DNA from: an uncultured Prevotellaceae bacterium
GTDB lineage: Bacteria > Bacteroidota > Bacteroidia > Bacteroidales > Bacteroidaceae
Direction: 5' to 3'
Assembly: GCA_902800245.1 (NCBI GenBank)
Contig: CADCDY010000005.1
Span: 1-63,951, forward strand
Length of the DNA: 63,951 bases
The position numbers were made by a program, and so were the translations under genes. Positions 45,370-53,750 of the stretch are shown here, one piece after another (the stretch's first letter is position 1; every line of letters begins with the position of its first letter). The notes beneath the pieces are model-generated. The model made no database searches. It worked only from the letters and a program-made list of their open reading frames with translations, and was not told the DNA's origin.

Positions 45370-46277
45370 ACCGAAATGACCGAAGGGTAGCAATTGCCGC
45401 GGTATGTGTCGGGGTATTGGCGCTGGTGGGGATATGGATCGGCGGGGAGAACCCGCCGACGTCGACGCAAGGAGACGAAGAGACTAGAGATTCTAGTTAT
45501 TCTAGAGGATCTAGATTTTCTAGAAATTCTAGAGAGACTAGAGATTCTAGTAACAGCTATTATGCGGTGGAGGGCCGCGCGGTGGAGCGGTTTCCGTTTG
45601 ACCCCAATACGGCAGATAGTACGCAATTGCTGCGACTGGGATTGCAGCCGTGGCAAGTAAGGAACATCTATAAATACCGGGCGAAAGGAGGCATCTACCG
45701 GCAGAAAGAAGATTTTGCCAAGCTCTATGGACTGACTGTCAAGCAGTATCGGGAGTTGGAACCGTATATCCGGATTTCAAGTGATTATCAGCCGGCGGCG
45801 ACGCTGGTAGGAACTAGAGAATCTAGAGATTCTAGAGAAACTAGAGAGTCTAGAGATTCTAGTTTGCGGTATCCCGTTAAGATTAAGGAAAACGAGCATG
45901 TTGTGCTGAATACGGCTGATACCACACAGTTGCGGACGGTGCCAGGTATTGGCACCTATTATGCTAAGGAGATAGTACGTCACGGACAATGGTTGGGCGG
46001 TTATGTCAGTGTCGACCAATTGGACGAGATAGAGGGTTTTCCGCAGGAGTCGAAGAAATATTTTGTGATTCAGGGTGCTTCGCCTAAGAAGTTGAATGTC
46101 AACAAGTTGAGCTTACAACAGTTGCGCAAGCATCCATATATTAACTATTATCAGGCCAAGACCATTTTGGACTATCGCCGGTTGCACGGGAAGATTACCA
46201 GTTTGGATGATTTGCGCCTATCGAAGGACTTCCCACCGGAGGCTATTCGCCGGTTGGAGCCGTATGTGGAGTTTTAA
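45366..46277 (+). CDS. ComEA-like helix-hairpin-helix protein with in-frame 9-bp repeats
   Basis: 303 residues. One N-terminal membrane helix (about 8-26, AIAAVCVGVLALVGIWIGG) anchors it, with the rest outside. Three helix-hairpin-helix units follow: FDPNTADSTQLLRLGL (about 78-93), LNTADTTQLRTVPGIGTYYAKEI (about 181-203) and LNVNKLSLQQLRKHPYINYYQAKTI (about 239-263). These bind DNA non-specifically in ComEA, the DNA-uptake receptor; a role in DNA binding at the envelope is plausible, not proven. Two Arg/Ser/Glu-rich linkers (about 40-60 and 150-167, with ETRDSRETRESRDS-like text) are encoded by 9-bp CTAGA arrays. It overlaps the symporter by 4 bp and is followed by dgt. Confidence 0.82.
   Translation: MNRNDRRVAIAAVCVGVLALVGIWIGGENPPTSTQGDEETRDSSYSRGSRFSRNSRETRDSSNSYYAVEGRAVERFPFDPNTADSTQLLRLGLQPWQVRNIYKYRAKGGIYRQKEDFAKLYGLTVKQYRELEPYIRISSDYQPAATLVGTRESRDSRETRESRDSSLRYPVKIKENEHVVLNTADTTQLRTVPGIGTYYAKEIVRHGQWLGGYVSVDQLDEIEGFPQESKKYFVIQGASPKKLNVNKLSLQQLRKHPYINYYQAKTILDYRRLHGKITSLDDLRLSKDFPPEAIRRLEPYVEF
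45484..45555 (+). repeat. 9-bp CTAGA repeat, eight units, inside the HhH gene
   Basis: CTAG at 45484, 45493, 45502, 45511, 45520, 45529, 45538 and 45547, an unbroken 9-bp period. It is read as (S/T)R-x triplets before the first HhH unit. Confidence 0.93.
45814..45867 (+). repeat. 9-bp CTAGA repeat, six units, inside the HhH gene
   Basis: CTAG at 45814, 45823, 45832, 45841, 45850 and 45859, again every 9 bp. It codes the linker between the first and second HhH units. Confidence 0.93.
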
Positions 46278-46300
46278 GAAGTTAAGAAATTAGAGAAGAT

Positions 46301-47644
46301 ATGATGGACTGGAAACAATTGATATCTAATAAGCGGCTGGGGCAGGAGCACCGCCATGTGGAACGGCATGACGACCGTACGGAGTTTAAGCGTGATTACG
46401 ACCGACTGATTTTCTCGGCACCGTTCCGACGCCTGCAGAACAAAACCCAGGTGTTCCCGTTGCCGGGTAGCGTATTTGTGCATAACCGATTGACGCATTC
46501 GTTGGAGGTGGCCAGTGTGGGTATGTCATTGGGTAATGATGTAACCCGGTTATTGACGAAAGACCGTCATCCGGAACTGCGCGGCACCCTGTTTGAGGAG
46601 ATTGGACAGATTGTGGCTACCGCCTGTTTGGCACATGACTTGGGAAATCCGCCTTTCGGCCATTCTGGCGAGAAAGCCATTCAGACATTCTTTACCGAAG
46701 GTGCAGGACGGTTTTTGAAAGAGAAGGTGTCGCCGGCATTCTGGTCGGACATCACCCATTTTGAAGGTAATGCCAATGCCTTCCGACTGCTGACGCATCA
46801 GTTTAGGGGTCGTCGTCCTGGTGGTTTTGTGATGACCTATTCCACCATTGCCAGTATCGTGAAGTATCCTTATTCATCGATGGCCCCCAGCAAGAAGGGG
46901 AAGTTTGGATTCTTCGACAGCGAGAAGGAAATCTATCAGCGATTAGCCGATGAAATGGGTATTTTCTGTACGTCGAAGCCCGGTGAACCCCTCCGTTATG
47001 TGCGTCATCCGTTGGTGTATTTGGTGGAGGCTGCCGATGATATCTGCTATGAGATTATGGATTTGGAGGATGCCCATAAGTTGAAGATCCTGTCGTATGA
47101 AACGGTGTCGGAGTTGTTCCTTGATTTCTTTGATGAAGAGACGCAAGAACGTATCAAGCAGCGTATAGTTGACGAGCAGTTGACCGATGAGAACGAGATG
47201 GTGGTCTATCTGCGTGCTTGTGTCATTGGTAAGTTGGAGAATGAGTGCGTCAAGACCTTTGTGGACCATGAGGAGGAGATATTGAATGGCACTTTTGAGG
47301 GCAGTCTGATAGACCATATCAGTCCCAAACAGTGTGAAGCCTATAAACGGTGCGCCAAGCTCTCCGTGCAGAAAATCTATAAGAGCCGTCCTGTACTGGA
47401 TGTTGAGTTGTCGGGTTACCAGATTATGGCTACACTGATGGACAAGATGACCGAGGCGGTGATGAATCCGGAACGGTATTATTCGCAACAGTTGATAGGG
47501 CGTGTTTCGTCGCAGTATGACATCAATGCCGATGACTTGGAGACGCGCTTGATGGCTATCATCGACTATATCTCAGGCATGACGGATGTCTATGCCCTGG
47601 ATGTCTATCAGAAGATTAACGGTATTTCGTTGCCGATTATCTGA
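46301..47644 (+). CDS. dgt: Deoxyguanosinetriphosphate triphosphohydrolase (dGTPase)
   Basis: Cleaves dGTP (and often other dNTPs) to deoxynucleoside and triphosphate, tuning nucleotide pools. 447 residues, usual for the family. The HD-domain metal ligands are visible: RLTHSLEVA (first His, about residue 66), CLAHDLGNPPFGHSGE (His-Asp, about 108-123), and a later ADDICYEIMDLED (Asp, about 246-258). The typical N-terminus RTEFKRDYDRLIFSAPFRRLQNKTQVFP is present as consecutive parts. It starts 24 bp after the HhH gene. It ends 3 bp from the convergent glsB with no terminator between. Some HD dGTPases act in phage defence, but nothing here suggests that. Confidence 0.93.
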   Translation: MMDWKQLISNKRLGQEHRHVERHDDRTEFKRDYDRLIFSAPFRRLQNKTQVFPLPGSVFVHNRLTHSLEVASVGMSLGNDVTRLLTKDRHPELRGTLFEEIGQIVATACLAHDLGNPPFGHSGEKAIQTFFTEGAGRFLKEKVSPAFWSDITHFEGNANAFRLLTHQFRGRRPGGFVMTYSTIASIVKYPYSSMAPSKKGKFGFFDSEKEIYQRLADEMGIFCTSKPGEPLRYVRHPLVYLVEAADDICYEIMDLEDAHKLKILSYETVSELFLDFFDEETQERIKQRIVDEQLTDENEMVVYLRACVIGKLENECVKTFVDHEEEILNGTFEGSLIDHISPKQCEAYKRCAKLSVQKIYKSRPVLDVELSGYQIMATLMDKMTEAVMNPERYYSQQLIGRVSSQYDINADDLETRLMAIIDYISGMTDVYALDVYQKINGISLPII

Positions 47645-47647
47645 CAA

Positions 47648-48640
47648 TTAGTCTTTGTCCTTGTAAATCAGCTTGTTGGCGCCAGAGGTCAGTTCGAGTT
47701 CGTCGCGGTGTGCCTCTATGAATGAGTCGATATGGCGCTTGCGCTTGAATTCAAAAATCTCGTCGATGGCTATGAGGATACCCGTTTCCTCCACATCGCC
47801 AAAACCATAGTTGATGGCGGTGCCAAAGAGTTTCATGGTCGGTGAGAGTCCCATATAGGCATTGACCAACGGCGGGATGTTATAGCCCAGTTTGCGGATT
47901 TCACGATTCAAAATCATATAGTCCTCCTTGAAGTTTGTGCCACAGAAGAGCGCTTCCAATTCAGTCGGATCTGTCTCGATTTCCAATGGTTTCATCGGAA
48001 TGATGAGACGTTCCTTGTCGTCAAAATGTTTCTTGAGGAAGAAGAGTATCATGTCGCGTCCCTTGCGGATATAAGAGGGGTACATGGTCATCTTGCCAAA
48101 ATAGTATTTCACGGAAGGACGGACGACGGTCAGTGCTCCCAGACCATCCCACAAGTTGTCGAGGGCAAACATACTCTTCGCACCCATCTTGGATGACTGG
48201 TAGGGTAGTGAAACGAAAGAGCGTCCCAGTTCTACCGTCCAAGGGGCATAATCTTTCAGAAATTTCTCGGAGAAATGGAACATGTGACTGGTAGCGAGGA
48301 TGGGCTGTCCCTTCTCGTCGTATTCCCAGTCGGAACCTAACAGGTAGCGGTAACCTCCTATAATCTCCTCCTCCTCTGGATTCCAGACGATGAGTTGTTT
48401 GTAGCAGTTGTCGCAGATGTCGAACTCATCAATATCCACAGGCTTGCCCGTTCCACCGCCAGCCTCGCGGAATACGATTTCGCGCAGACGACCAATCTCC
48501 TGCATCACGTTCGGAGCATTATGCGCCGTAATGATGTAGATTTCGTTGTTGCTCTTGTTGGTCATTCGCAACTGCTTGTCGGGCGTCAACTCACTCTTGA
48601 GGACTTCCTTGCTGATGGGAGAGATGATAGGTTGTTCCAT
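47648..48640 (-). CDS. glsB: GNAT-type N-acyltransferase, GlsB-like (glycine lipid synthesis)
   Basis: 330 residues, no signal peptide. It resembles the OlsB/GlsB group of GNAT-fold acyltransferases: RLREIVFREAGGGTGKPVDIDEFD (about 51-74), LIVWNPEEEEIIGGYRYL and WTVELGRSFVSLPYQ (about 134-148) are typical. In Bacteroides, GlsB adds a 3-hydroxy fatty acid to the glycine amino group, the first step to glycine lipids. The upstream gene on the same strand is a matching O-acyltransferase (glsA-like), which supports the call. The 52-bp gap between them holds a CTAGA array. Family alternatives include ornithine-lipid OlsB; the order and partner favour glycine lipids. Confidence 0.82.
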   Translation of the reverse strand: MEQPIISPISKEVLKSELTPDKQLRMTNKSNNEIYIITAHNAPNVMQEIGRLREIVFREAGGGTGKPVDIDEFDICDNCYKQLIVWNPEEEEIIGGYRYLLGSDWEYDEKGQPILATSHMFHFSEKFLKDYAPWTVELGRSFVSLPYQSSKMGAKSMFALDNLWDGLGALTVVRPSVKYYFGKMTMYPSYIRKGRDMILFFLKKHFDDKERLIIPMKPLEIETDPTELEALFCGTNFKEDYMILNREIRKLGYNIPPLVNAYMGLSPTMKLFGTAINYGFGDVEETGILIAIDEIFEFKRKRHIDSFIEAHRDELELTSGANKLIYKDKD

Positions 48641-48665
48641 TGTTTGAAGCTATTATAGTTGTTAA

Positions 48666-48701
48666 CTAGATGTTCTAGATAATCTAGAGAGGCTAGAGAT
48701 T
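48666..48701. repeat. 9-bp CTAGA repeat between glsA and glsB
   Basis: CTAG at 48666, 48675, 48684 and 48693, every 9 bp. The last copy provides the TAG stop codon of glsA on the minus strand (48693-48695). Confidence 0.92.
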
Positions 48702-49517
48702 ATAGACCAGATCTTGCACATATTGTGCCCATTCCGATGGGCTTTTGCTTTTGTCGAAGGTCTGCCAGGGGATGGGTTTCCCAATTTTCACCTCGAATGT
48801 CTTGCCGACGTTTTTGTACATCTCGTCGACGAGGAAAAGCATAGCAAGGTTGAAGGGTAGGAAACGGTCGGAGAAATTTGCCAAACGGTAGAAGAAGTTG
48901 GAGTTCTGACCGCTGAAATGGATGGGTACGACGTCGCGCTGGTATTCCACGCTCTTTGATATGAACGTTTTCGACCAAGGGATATCCCTGATGACCTTGT
49001 TCTTGCGGCGTGAGCAGATGCCGGCCGGGTACATCAGCATGTGGTTGTCGCTTTCGAATCCCGCCTTGACCATAGCCGGGAAGTTACGACTTTGGTGACC
49101 GGTTTTATTGATGGGGATACAGAGTGGTGCCAGTCCGGGCAGGTACATCAGGAGGTCGTTGACCAGATAGCGGAATCGGGAATCATAATGTTTTCCGATG
49201 ATGGCTCCAAGTGCTACACCATCGGCGCCCCCCAGAGGATGGTTTGACACGAAGGTATATAGCCGTCCGTCATCTTTGGCCGGTAGGTTTTCCGTTCCTT
49301 CTATCTTAAGAGTCATCTGCAGATATTCTACGCAGGCTTCGAGCCACGGAGTTCCCACCTTATCGCGTGATTCCCAAAGGAATGCGTTCACCTGATCCTG
49401 ATGCGCAACACGTTTGAGCCACGATACTAAGAAACCGGGAATCCATTTTGCCTTGGACCCCATTTTGTTTTTTAGTATCTGATCAATGTCAATTGTTTTC
49501 TCCGTTATCTGTCCCAT
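48693..49517 (-). CDS. glsA: PlsC-type O-acyltransferase, GlsA-like (glycine lipid synthesis)
   Basis: 274 residues. The acyltransferase motif SNHPLGGADG (about 110-119) carries the catalytic His and Asp; LMYPAGICSRR (about 178-188) matches the later substrate-binding block. GlsA adds the second fatty acid to the hydroxyl of the N-acyl glycine made by GlsB, at the inner membrane. It lies directly upstream of glsB on the same strand, and a -7 element (TATCTTTG, 49544-49551) precedes it, so the pair is one operon. Its stop codon TAG falls within a 9-bp CTAGA array. Confidence 0.84.
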   Translation of the reverse strand: MGQITEKTIDIDQILKNKMGSKAKWIPGFLVSWLKRVAHQDQVNAFLWESRDKVGTPWLEACVEYLQMTLKIEGTENLPAKDDGRLYTFVSNHPLGGADGVALGAIIGKHYDSRFRYLVNDLLMYLPGLAPLCIPINKTGHQSRNFPAMVKAGFESDNHMLMYPAGICSRRKNKVIRDIPWSKTFISKSVEYQRDVVPIHFSGQNSNFFYRLANFSDRFLPFNLAMLFLVDEMYKNVGKTFEVKIGKPIPWQTFDKSKSPSEWAQYVQDLVYNL

Positions 49518-49543
49518 TTCTCTATATTGTCCCTAACAGGATG

Positions 49544-49551
49544 CAAAGATA
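49544..49551 (-). promoter_or_regulatory. -7 promoter element (TATCTTTG) for glsA-glsB
   Basis: Minus-strand TATCTTTG followed by GC, 27 bp before the glsA start at 49517. Confidence 0.68.
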
Positions 49552-49633
49552 GTGATTTTATTTAGATTATGATTGCACTTTTTTAGAAAAATGTGCAATA
49601 AAGTAACTTTTTATAGTTTATTCACTAAAAAAA

Positions 49634-49659
49634 GTGGAGAAAAGTGGGGGAATGTGGGG
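49634..49659 (+). promoter_or_regulatory. MraZ operator: three GTGG(A/G)G boxes
   Basis: GTGGAG at 49634 and GTGGGG at 49644 and 49654, exactly 10 bp apart, next to the mraZ promoter. This matches the known MraZ target, direct repeats of GTGGNG type with 4-base spacers. MraZ probably binds here to repress its own operon. Confidence 0.85.
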
Positions 49660-49668
49660 GAAAATGAT

Positions 49669-49676
49669 TACCTTTG
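49669..49676 (+). promoter_or_regulatory. -7 promoter element (TACCTTTG) of the dcw cluster
   Basis: TACCTTTG followed by CA, 10 bp after the last MraZ box and 41 bp before the mraZ ATG. The boxes lie in the -33 zone, so bound MraZ would block RNA polymerase. Confidence 0.8.
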
Positions 49677-49716
49677 CAGCCAAACTCGTATATAAAAATA
49701 TATAAAAGAGGTACGC

Positions 49717-50169
49717 ATGCGTTTTTTAGGTAATATAGAAGCCAAGATTGACGTGAAGGGACGTGCATTCCTTCCCGCCACCTTCCGCAAGGTTTTGCAG
49801 GCAGGTGGTGAGGAACGCCTTGTATTGCGCAAGGATGTGTTCCAAGCCTGTCTGGTGTTGTATCCTGAAAGCGTGTGGAATGAGCAGATGGATTTGTTGA
49901 GGGCACGTCTCAACAGATGGAACCGTCAGGAACAGCAGGTCTTTCGTCAGTTCGTGTCGGAAGTAGAACTGGTGACCCTTGACGGTAACGGACGCTTTTT
50001 GATTCCGAAACGCTATCTACGTATGGCTGAGATAGACCAGGACATTAAGTTTGTCGGCATGGATGACACCATTGAGATATGGAGCAGTCGTAAGGCCGAA
50101 GAACAGCAAATGAAGCCAGAGGACTTCGGCAATGCCCTTGAACAGTTGATGATGGTAGAGCAAGAATGA
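49717..50169 (+). CDS. mraZ: Transcriptional regulator MraZ
   Basis: 150 residues with two SpoVT/AbrB-like half-domains: MRFLGNIEAKIDVKGRAFLPATFRKVL (about 1-27) and VELVTLDGNGRFLIPKRYLRMAEI (about 86-109), each with a (D/N)xxGRxxxP motif. MraZ forms a ring and binds repeated GTGG boxes to control the dcw operon; three such boxes sit at 49634-49659. It is the first gene of the cluster, and rsmH starts 21 bp after its stop. It is unusual only in its acidic/Met-rich C-terminus (MMVEQE). Confidence 0.95.
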   Translation: MRFLGNIEAKIDVKGRAFLPATFRKVLQAGGEERLVLRKDVFQACLVLYPESVWNEQMDLLRARLNRWNRQEQQVFRQFVSEVELVTLDGNGRFLIPKRYLRMAEIDQDIKFVGMDDTIEIWSSRKAEEQQMKPEDFGNALEQLMMVEQE

Positions 50170-50190
50170 CCCTGAAAACGATAGAAAATA

Positions 50191-51102
50191 ATGATAACAA
50201 CCGCAGAGACATATCACGTTCCTGTTCTCTTAAAAGAGAGCGTCGACGGGCTGGGTATCCAGCCCGACGGCATTTACGTGGATGTAACTTTCGGCGGTGG
50301 TGGCCATTCGAAAGAGATTTTGTCCCGTCTGGGCAAGAAAGGTCATCTGTATAGCTTCGACCAGGATGCTGATGCGGAGAAAAATATTGTCGATGATGAT
50401 AGATTTACCTTCGTTCGCAGCAACTTTAGATATATCAGTCAGTGGATGCGCTACTATGAAGTAGAGAAGATTGACGGTCTGTTAGGAGATTTGGGCGTGT
50501 CAAGTCACCATTTCGACGACGAGACGCGAGGTTTCTCTTTCCGTTTTGACGCTCCGTTGGACATGAGGATGAACAAACGTGCCGGACAGACGGCCGCTGA
50601 CATACTGAACAACTATAGTGAGGAACGGTTAGCCGATGTGTTCTATCTCTACGGAGAATTGAAGAATGCCCGTCGCATCGCCAAGGCGATATGTGACTGT
50701 CGTCGGCAGCATGAGATAACGACGACGGGTCAGTTGGCTGAGGCTGTTGAGCCTCTGATGCGTTCTGAGCGTGAGAAGAAAGATATGGCCAAGTTGTATC
50801 AGGCCCTGCGTATAGAGGTGAACCACGAGATGGATGCCTTACGTGATATGCTTAAAGGCGCTACGGAACTGCTTCATGAGGGTGGAAGACTAAGTATCAT
50901 TACCTATCATTCGCTGGAAGACCGTATCGTGAAGAACGTCATGAAAGCCGGCAATGCAGAAGGTAAGGTTGAGCAGGACTTTTTTGGCCGTATCTCGTCG
51001 CCCTATCGGATGGTTGAGAAGATGATTACTCCCACGGAGGACGAACAGCAGCGTAATCCACGTAGTAGAAGTGCAAAATTGAGAATAGCGGAGAAAATAT
51101 AA
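50191..51102 (+). CDS. rsmH: 16S rRNA (cytosine-N4) methyltransferase RsmH
   Basis: 303 residues. Methylates N4 of C1402 in the 16S rRNA decoding site using S-adenosylmethionine. Seen: HVPVLLKESVDGL (about 8-20), the SAM-binding VDVTFGGGGHSKEIL (about 30-44), DGLLGDLGVSSHHFDD (about 97-112), FDAPLDMRMN and the late SYHSLEDRIVK-type block (TYHSLEDRIVKN, about 236-247). The start ATG at 50191 follows mraZ by 21 bp. Its stop shares one base with the ftsL start (TAATG). Confidence 0.95.
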   Translation: MITTAETYHVPVLLKESVDGLGIQPDGIYVDVTFGGGGHSKEILSRLGKKGHLYSFDQDADAEKNIVDDDRFTFVRSNFRYISQWMRYYEVEKIDGLLGDLGVSSHHFDDETRGFSFRFDAPLDMRMNKRAGQTAADILNNYSEERLADVFYLYGELKNARRIAKAICDCRRQHEITTTGQLAEAVEPLMRSEREKKDMAKLYQALRIEVNHEMDALRDMLKGATELLHEGGRLSIITYHSLEDRIVKNVMKAGNAEGKVEQDFFGRISSPYRMVEKMITPTEDEQQRNPRSRSAKLRIAEKI

Positions 51103-51593
51103 TGGCAGAAAACAAGAAACAAGACGAGGTGCCCTTGGTGATAGAGGAACAGCCCCAGGCCGAGGAACATGTTTCCGAAGCCGAGGAAGAGGGCAAAGCC
51201 AAGGAGTCAACACTGAAGGAGACGATTCAGATGATCAAGGAGTCGGCTAGCGAGGAAGACCCGAAACCTTCCGGCCAGCTGAACCTGCGCACCATACTGG
51301 GTGGTGACCTGCTGACGACGGAAGTAGTTCGTTCGCAGATATGGCTGTTTGTCTTGATTGTAGCCTTCTCTATTGTCTATGTAGCCTTCCGTTATCAGTG
51401 TCAGCAGGACATGATTGCCATTGACAAGCTCGAGCAGAAACTGACTGACGCTAAATACAAGGCTCTTTCCTCGTCGAGTACATTGACGGAAAAATGCCGT
51501 GAAAGTCATGTCTTAGAGATATTAAAACAAAATCAGGACTCGCTGTTGCATCAAGCCGACCAGCCGCCCTACATCATTGAAGTGCCGGAATAA
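51102..51593 (+). CDS. ftsL: FtsL-like cell division protein
   Basis: 163 residues. A charged, Glu/Lys-rich cytoplasmic N-terminus (about 1-82), one membrane helix (about 83-102, IWLFVLIVAFSIVYVAF) and a short periplasmic coiled coil (about 108-150, IDKLEQKLTDAKYKAL). This is the FtsL layout: a bitopic protein that links early and late divisome proteins and helps activate FtsW-FtsI. The N-terminal part is longer than in E. coli, as is common in Bacteroidota. Position between rsmH and ftsI supports the call; sequence similarity in this family is weak. Confidence 0.85.
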   Translation: MAENKKQDEVPLVIEEQPQAEEHVSEAEEEGKAKESTLKETIQMIKESASEEDPKPSGQLNLRTILGGDLLTTEVVRSQIWLFVLIVAFSIVYVAFRYQCQQDMIAIDKLEQKLTDAKYKALSSSSTLTEKCRESHVLEILKQNQDSLLHQADQPPYIIEVPE

Positions 51594-51599
51594 GAAGAG

Positions 51600-53732
51600 A
51601 TGAGTAAGTTTGATAACGATAAAGTCATGCCCCGATACATGATGATTGCAGTGCTACTGACAGTCATCGGGCTTGCTGTGATAGGCAAGGCCCTCTATAT
51701 CATGACTGCCAAGAAGCAGTACTGGACGGAGGTTGCCGACCGCTTGAAGCGTGACAGTGTCAGCGTGAAGCCCAACCGAGGCAATATCCTCAGCTGTGAC
51801 GGACAGTTGATGGCTACTTCTATTCCGGAATATAAGATCTTTATGGATTTCCAGGCAGCAGCTTTTGAGAAGGACGACTCGTTGTGGCTTGACAAGTTGG
51901 ATTCTGTTTGTAATGGTCTGAACAAGATTTTCCCGTCGAAATCTGCGGCAGAGTTCAAGCACGATTTGGAGGAGGGACGCCATAAGGTCAACAAGAACGG
52001 TTCTACAGGTGCCCGCCACTGGCCCATCTGGAAACGCCGTATCGACTATAACACCTTTGTCGAGGTCAGTCAGTTGCCATTCTTTAATATGCCCCGTTAT
52101 AAGAGTGGTTTCCATGATGAGCCCTTCAATTCCCGCCGCCGTCCGTTTGGCTCTTTGGCCATGCGTACTATCGGTGGTCTGTATGGTGCCAAAGACTCCG
52201 CCTATTATGGTCTGGAACTCTCCAACGATTCTGTCCTTCGTGGTATTCCTGGTATTACGGGTCGCCGCAAGGTGCTGAATAAATATATGAATATCCCCGT
52301 GACCCTGCCTGAAGACGGTTGTGACATCGTGACGACCATTGATGTCAATATGCAGGACTTGGCAGAGCGTTCGTTGCTGGATATGCTGAAGCGGCCGGAG
52401 GTCAATGGTGAGTTGGGTGTGGCTATCCTGATGGAAGTAGAGACCGGAGACGTGAAGGCTATTGTTAATCTGATGAGGAACGAAAACGGCAACTACATCG
52501 AAGCCGTCAATTCGGCCATGAGTTACCGCTGTGAACCAGGTTCTGTGTTTAAGACCGCCTCTATACTAGTTGCGTTGGATGATAAGGTGTTGGGAGAGAA
52601 TCCTCGGGATACCAGTTACATCATCCATACCGGAGGTGGTGTCATGCCGATGTATGGCCGTGAGATGAAAGACCACAACTGGCGTCGTGGCGGCTATGGT
52701 GATATCAATGTAGCCAGAACGCTGGAGGTCAGTTCGAATATCGGTGTGAGCCATGTGATAGACAAGTTCTACCACAACGAGGCCGAACGCTATGTCAAAG
52801 GCCTTTACAGGGTAGGTATCGGTCAGGACCTGAAGTTGCAGGACATCCTTCCCGGTTATCGTCCTCCCATTATCCGTATGCCGCAGCGTAAGAAGAATGG
52901 GCGTTATGATGACAACTGGTATGCCACTACGTTGCCTTGGATGTCGATAGGCTATGAGACGCAGATTGCCCCCATCAATACGGTGACGTTCTATAATGCC
53001 ATTGCCAATAACGGTAAGATGATGAGACCGCGTTTCGTCAAGAAGATTGTCAAGAATGGCGAGACCATCAAGGAATTCGAGCCAGAGGTCATCAAGGAGC
53101 GCATTGCAAGACCTGAGGCGCTTAAGACTATTCAGACCATTCTGGAGCATGTCGTTAGTCAAGGACTGGGTCGTAAGGCCGGTTCGCCGTTGTTCAAAGT
53201 GGCAGGAAAGACCGGTACAGCCCAGGTGTCACAGGGTAAGTCCGGTTATAAGAGCGGTGTGGTACAATACTGGCTCTCGTTTGCAGGCTATTTCCCTGCC
53301 GATAATCCCCGCTACTCCTGTATCGTCTGTATCAAAAAGTCCGGACTGCCCGCTTCAGGTGGTGGTATGAGTGGTGTTGTGTTCCATCATATCGCTGAGG
53401 GAGTGATGGCACGTCATCTGAAGATGAGCGTGGACGATGCCCATGACGAACATTCGGTAGTCATTCCAGATGTGAAGAATGGTGATGCCGCATCGGCCAA
53501 TTTCATCTTGGGTGAGTTAGGCGTCAACAAGCGTGTCAGTCAGCCGGCCAAAGTATATGGCGAGACTGTGACGCCCGATGTGACAGGCATGGGTGCCAAG
53601 GATGCCGTCTATGTGTTGGAGAGCCGAGGTCTGAAGGTGAAGATACAAGGTCGTGGCAAGGTGAAGTCGCAGAGTTATCCTGCCGGCAAGGAAATCGTCA
53701 AGGGCGGGGAATGTGTTTTGACGTTACATTAA
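51600..53732 (+). CDS. ftsI: Penicillin-binding protein, FtsI-type with PASTA domain
   Basis: 710 residues. One N-terminal membrane helix (about 12-32), a PBP dimerisation domain (about 55-250) and a transpeptidase domain with the three serine-enzyme motifs: SVFK (Ser about 314), SSN (about 378-380) and KTG (about 537). It cross-links septal peptidoglycan together with FtsW. The C-terminal 60 or so residues (TPDVTGMGAKDAVYVLESRGL ... GECVLTLH) form a PASTA domain, normal for Bacteroidota FtsI. It starts 6 bp after ftsL and is followed 18 bp later by murE. Confidence 0.95.
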   Translation: MSKFDNDKVMPRYMMIAVLLTVIGLAVIGKALYIMTAKKQYWTEVADRLKRDSVSVKPNRGNILSCDGQLMATSIPEYKIFMDFQAAAFEKDDSLWLDKLDSVCNGLNKIFPSKSAAEFKHDLEEGRHKVNKNGSTGARHWPIWKRRIDYNTFVEVSQLPFFNMPRYKSGFHDEPFNSRRRPFGSLAMRTIGGLYGAKDSAYYGLELSNDSVLRGIPGITGRRKVLNKYMNIPVTLPEDGCDIVTTIDVNMQDLAERSLLDMLKRPEVNGELGVAILMEVETGDVKAIVNLMRNENGNYIEAVNSAMSYRCEPGSVFKTASILVALDDKVLGENPRDTSYIIHTGGGVMPMYGREMKDHNWRRGGYGDINVARTLEVSSNIGVSHVIDKFYHNEAERYVKGLYRVGIGQDLKLQDILPGYRPPIIRMPQRKKNGRYDDNWYATTLPWMSIGYETQIAPINTVTFYNAIANNGKMMRPRFVKKIVKNGETIKEFEPEVIKERIARPEALKTIQTILEHVVSQGLGRKAGSPLFKVAGKTGTAQVSQGKSGYKSGVVQYWLSFAGYFPADNPRYSCIVCIKKSGLPASGGGMSGVVFHHIAEGVMARHLKMSVDDAHDEHSVVIPDVKNGDAASANFILGELGVNKRVSQPAKVYGETVTPDVTGMGAKDAVYVLESRGLKVKIQGRGKVKSQSYPAGKEIVKGGECVLTLH

Positions 53733-53750
53733 TAATATAATAAGGTATAT

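Noticed and set aside
46301-47644. dGTPase as part of an antiviral system
   Set aside because: Neighbours are housekeeping and lipid genes and the protein looks like an ordinary Dgt; no defence partner is seen.
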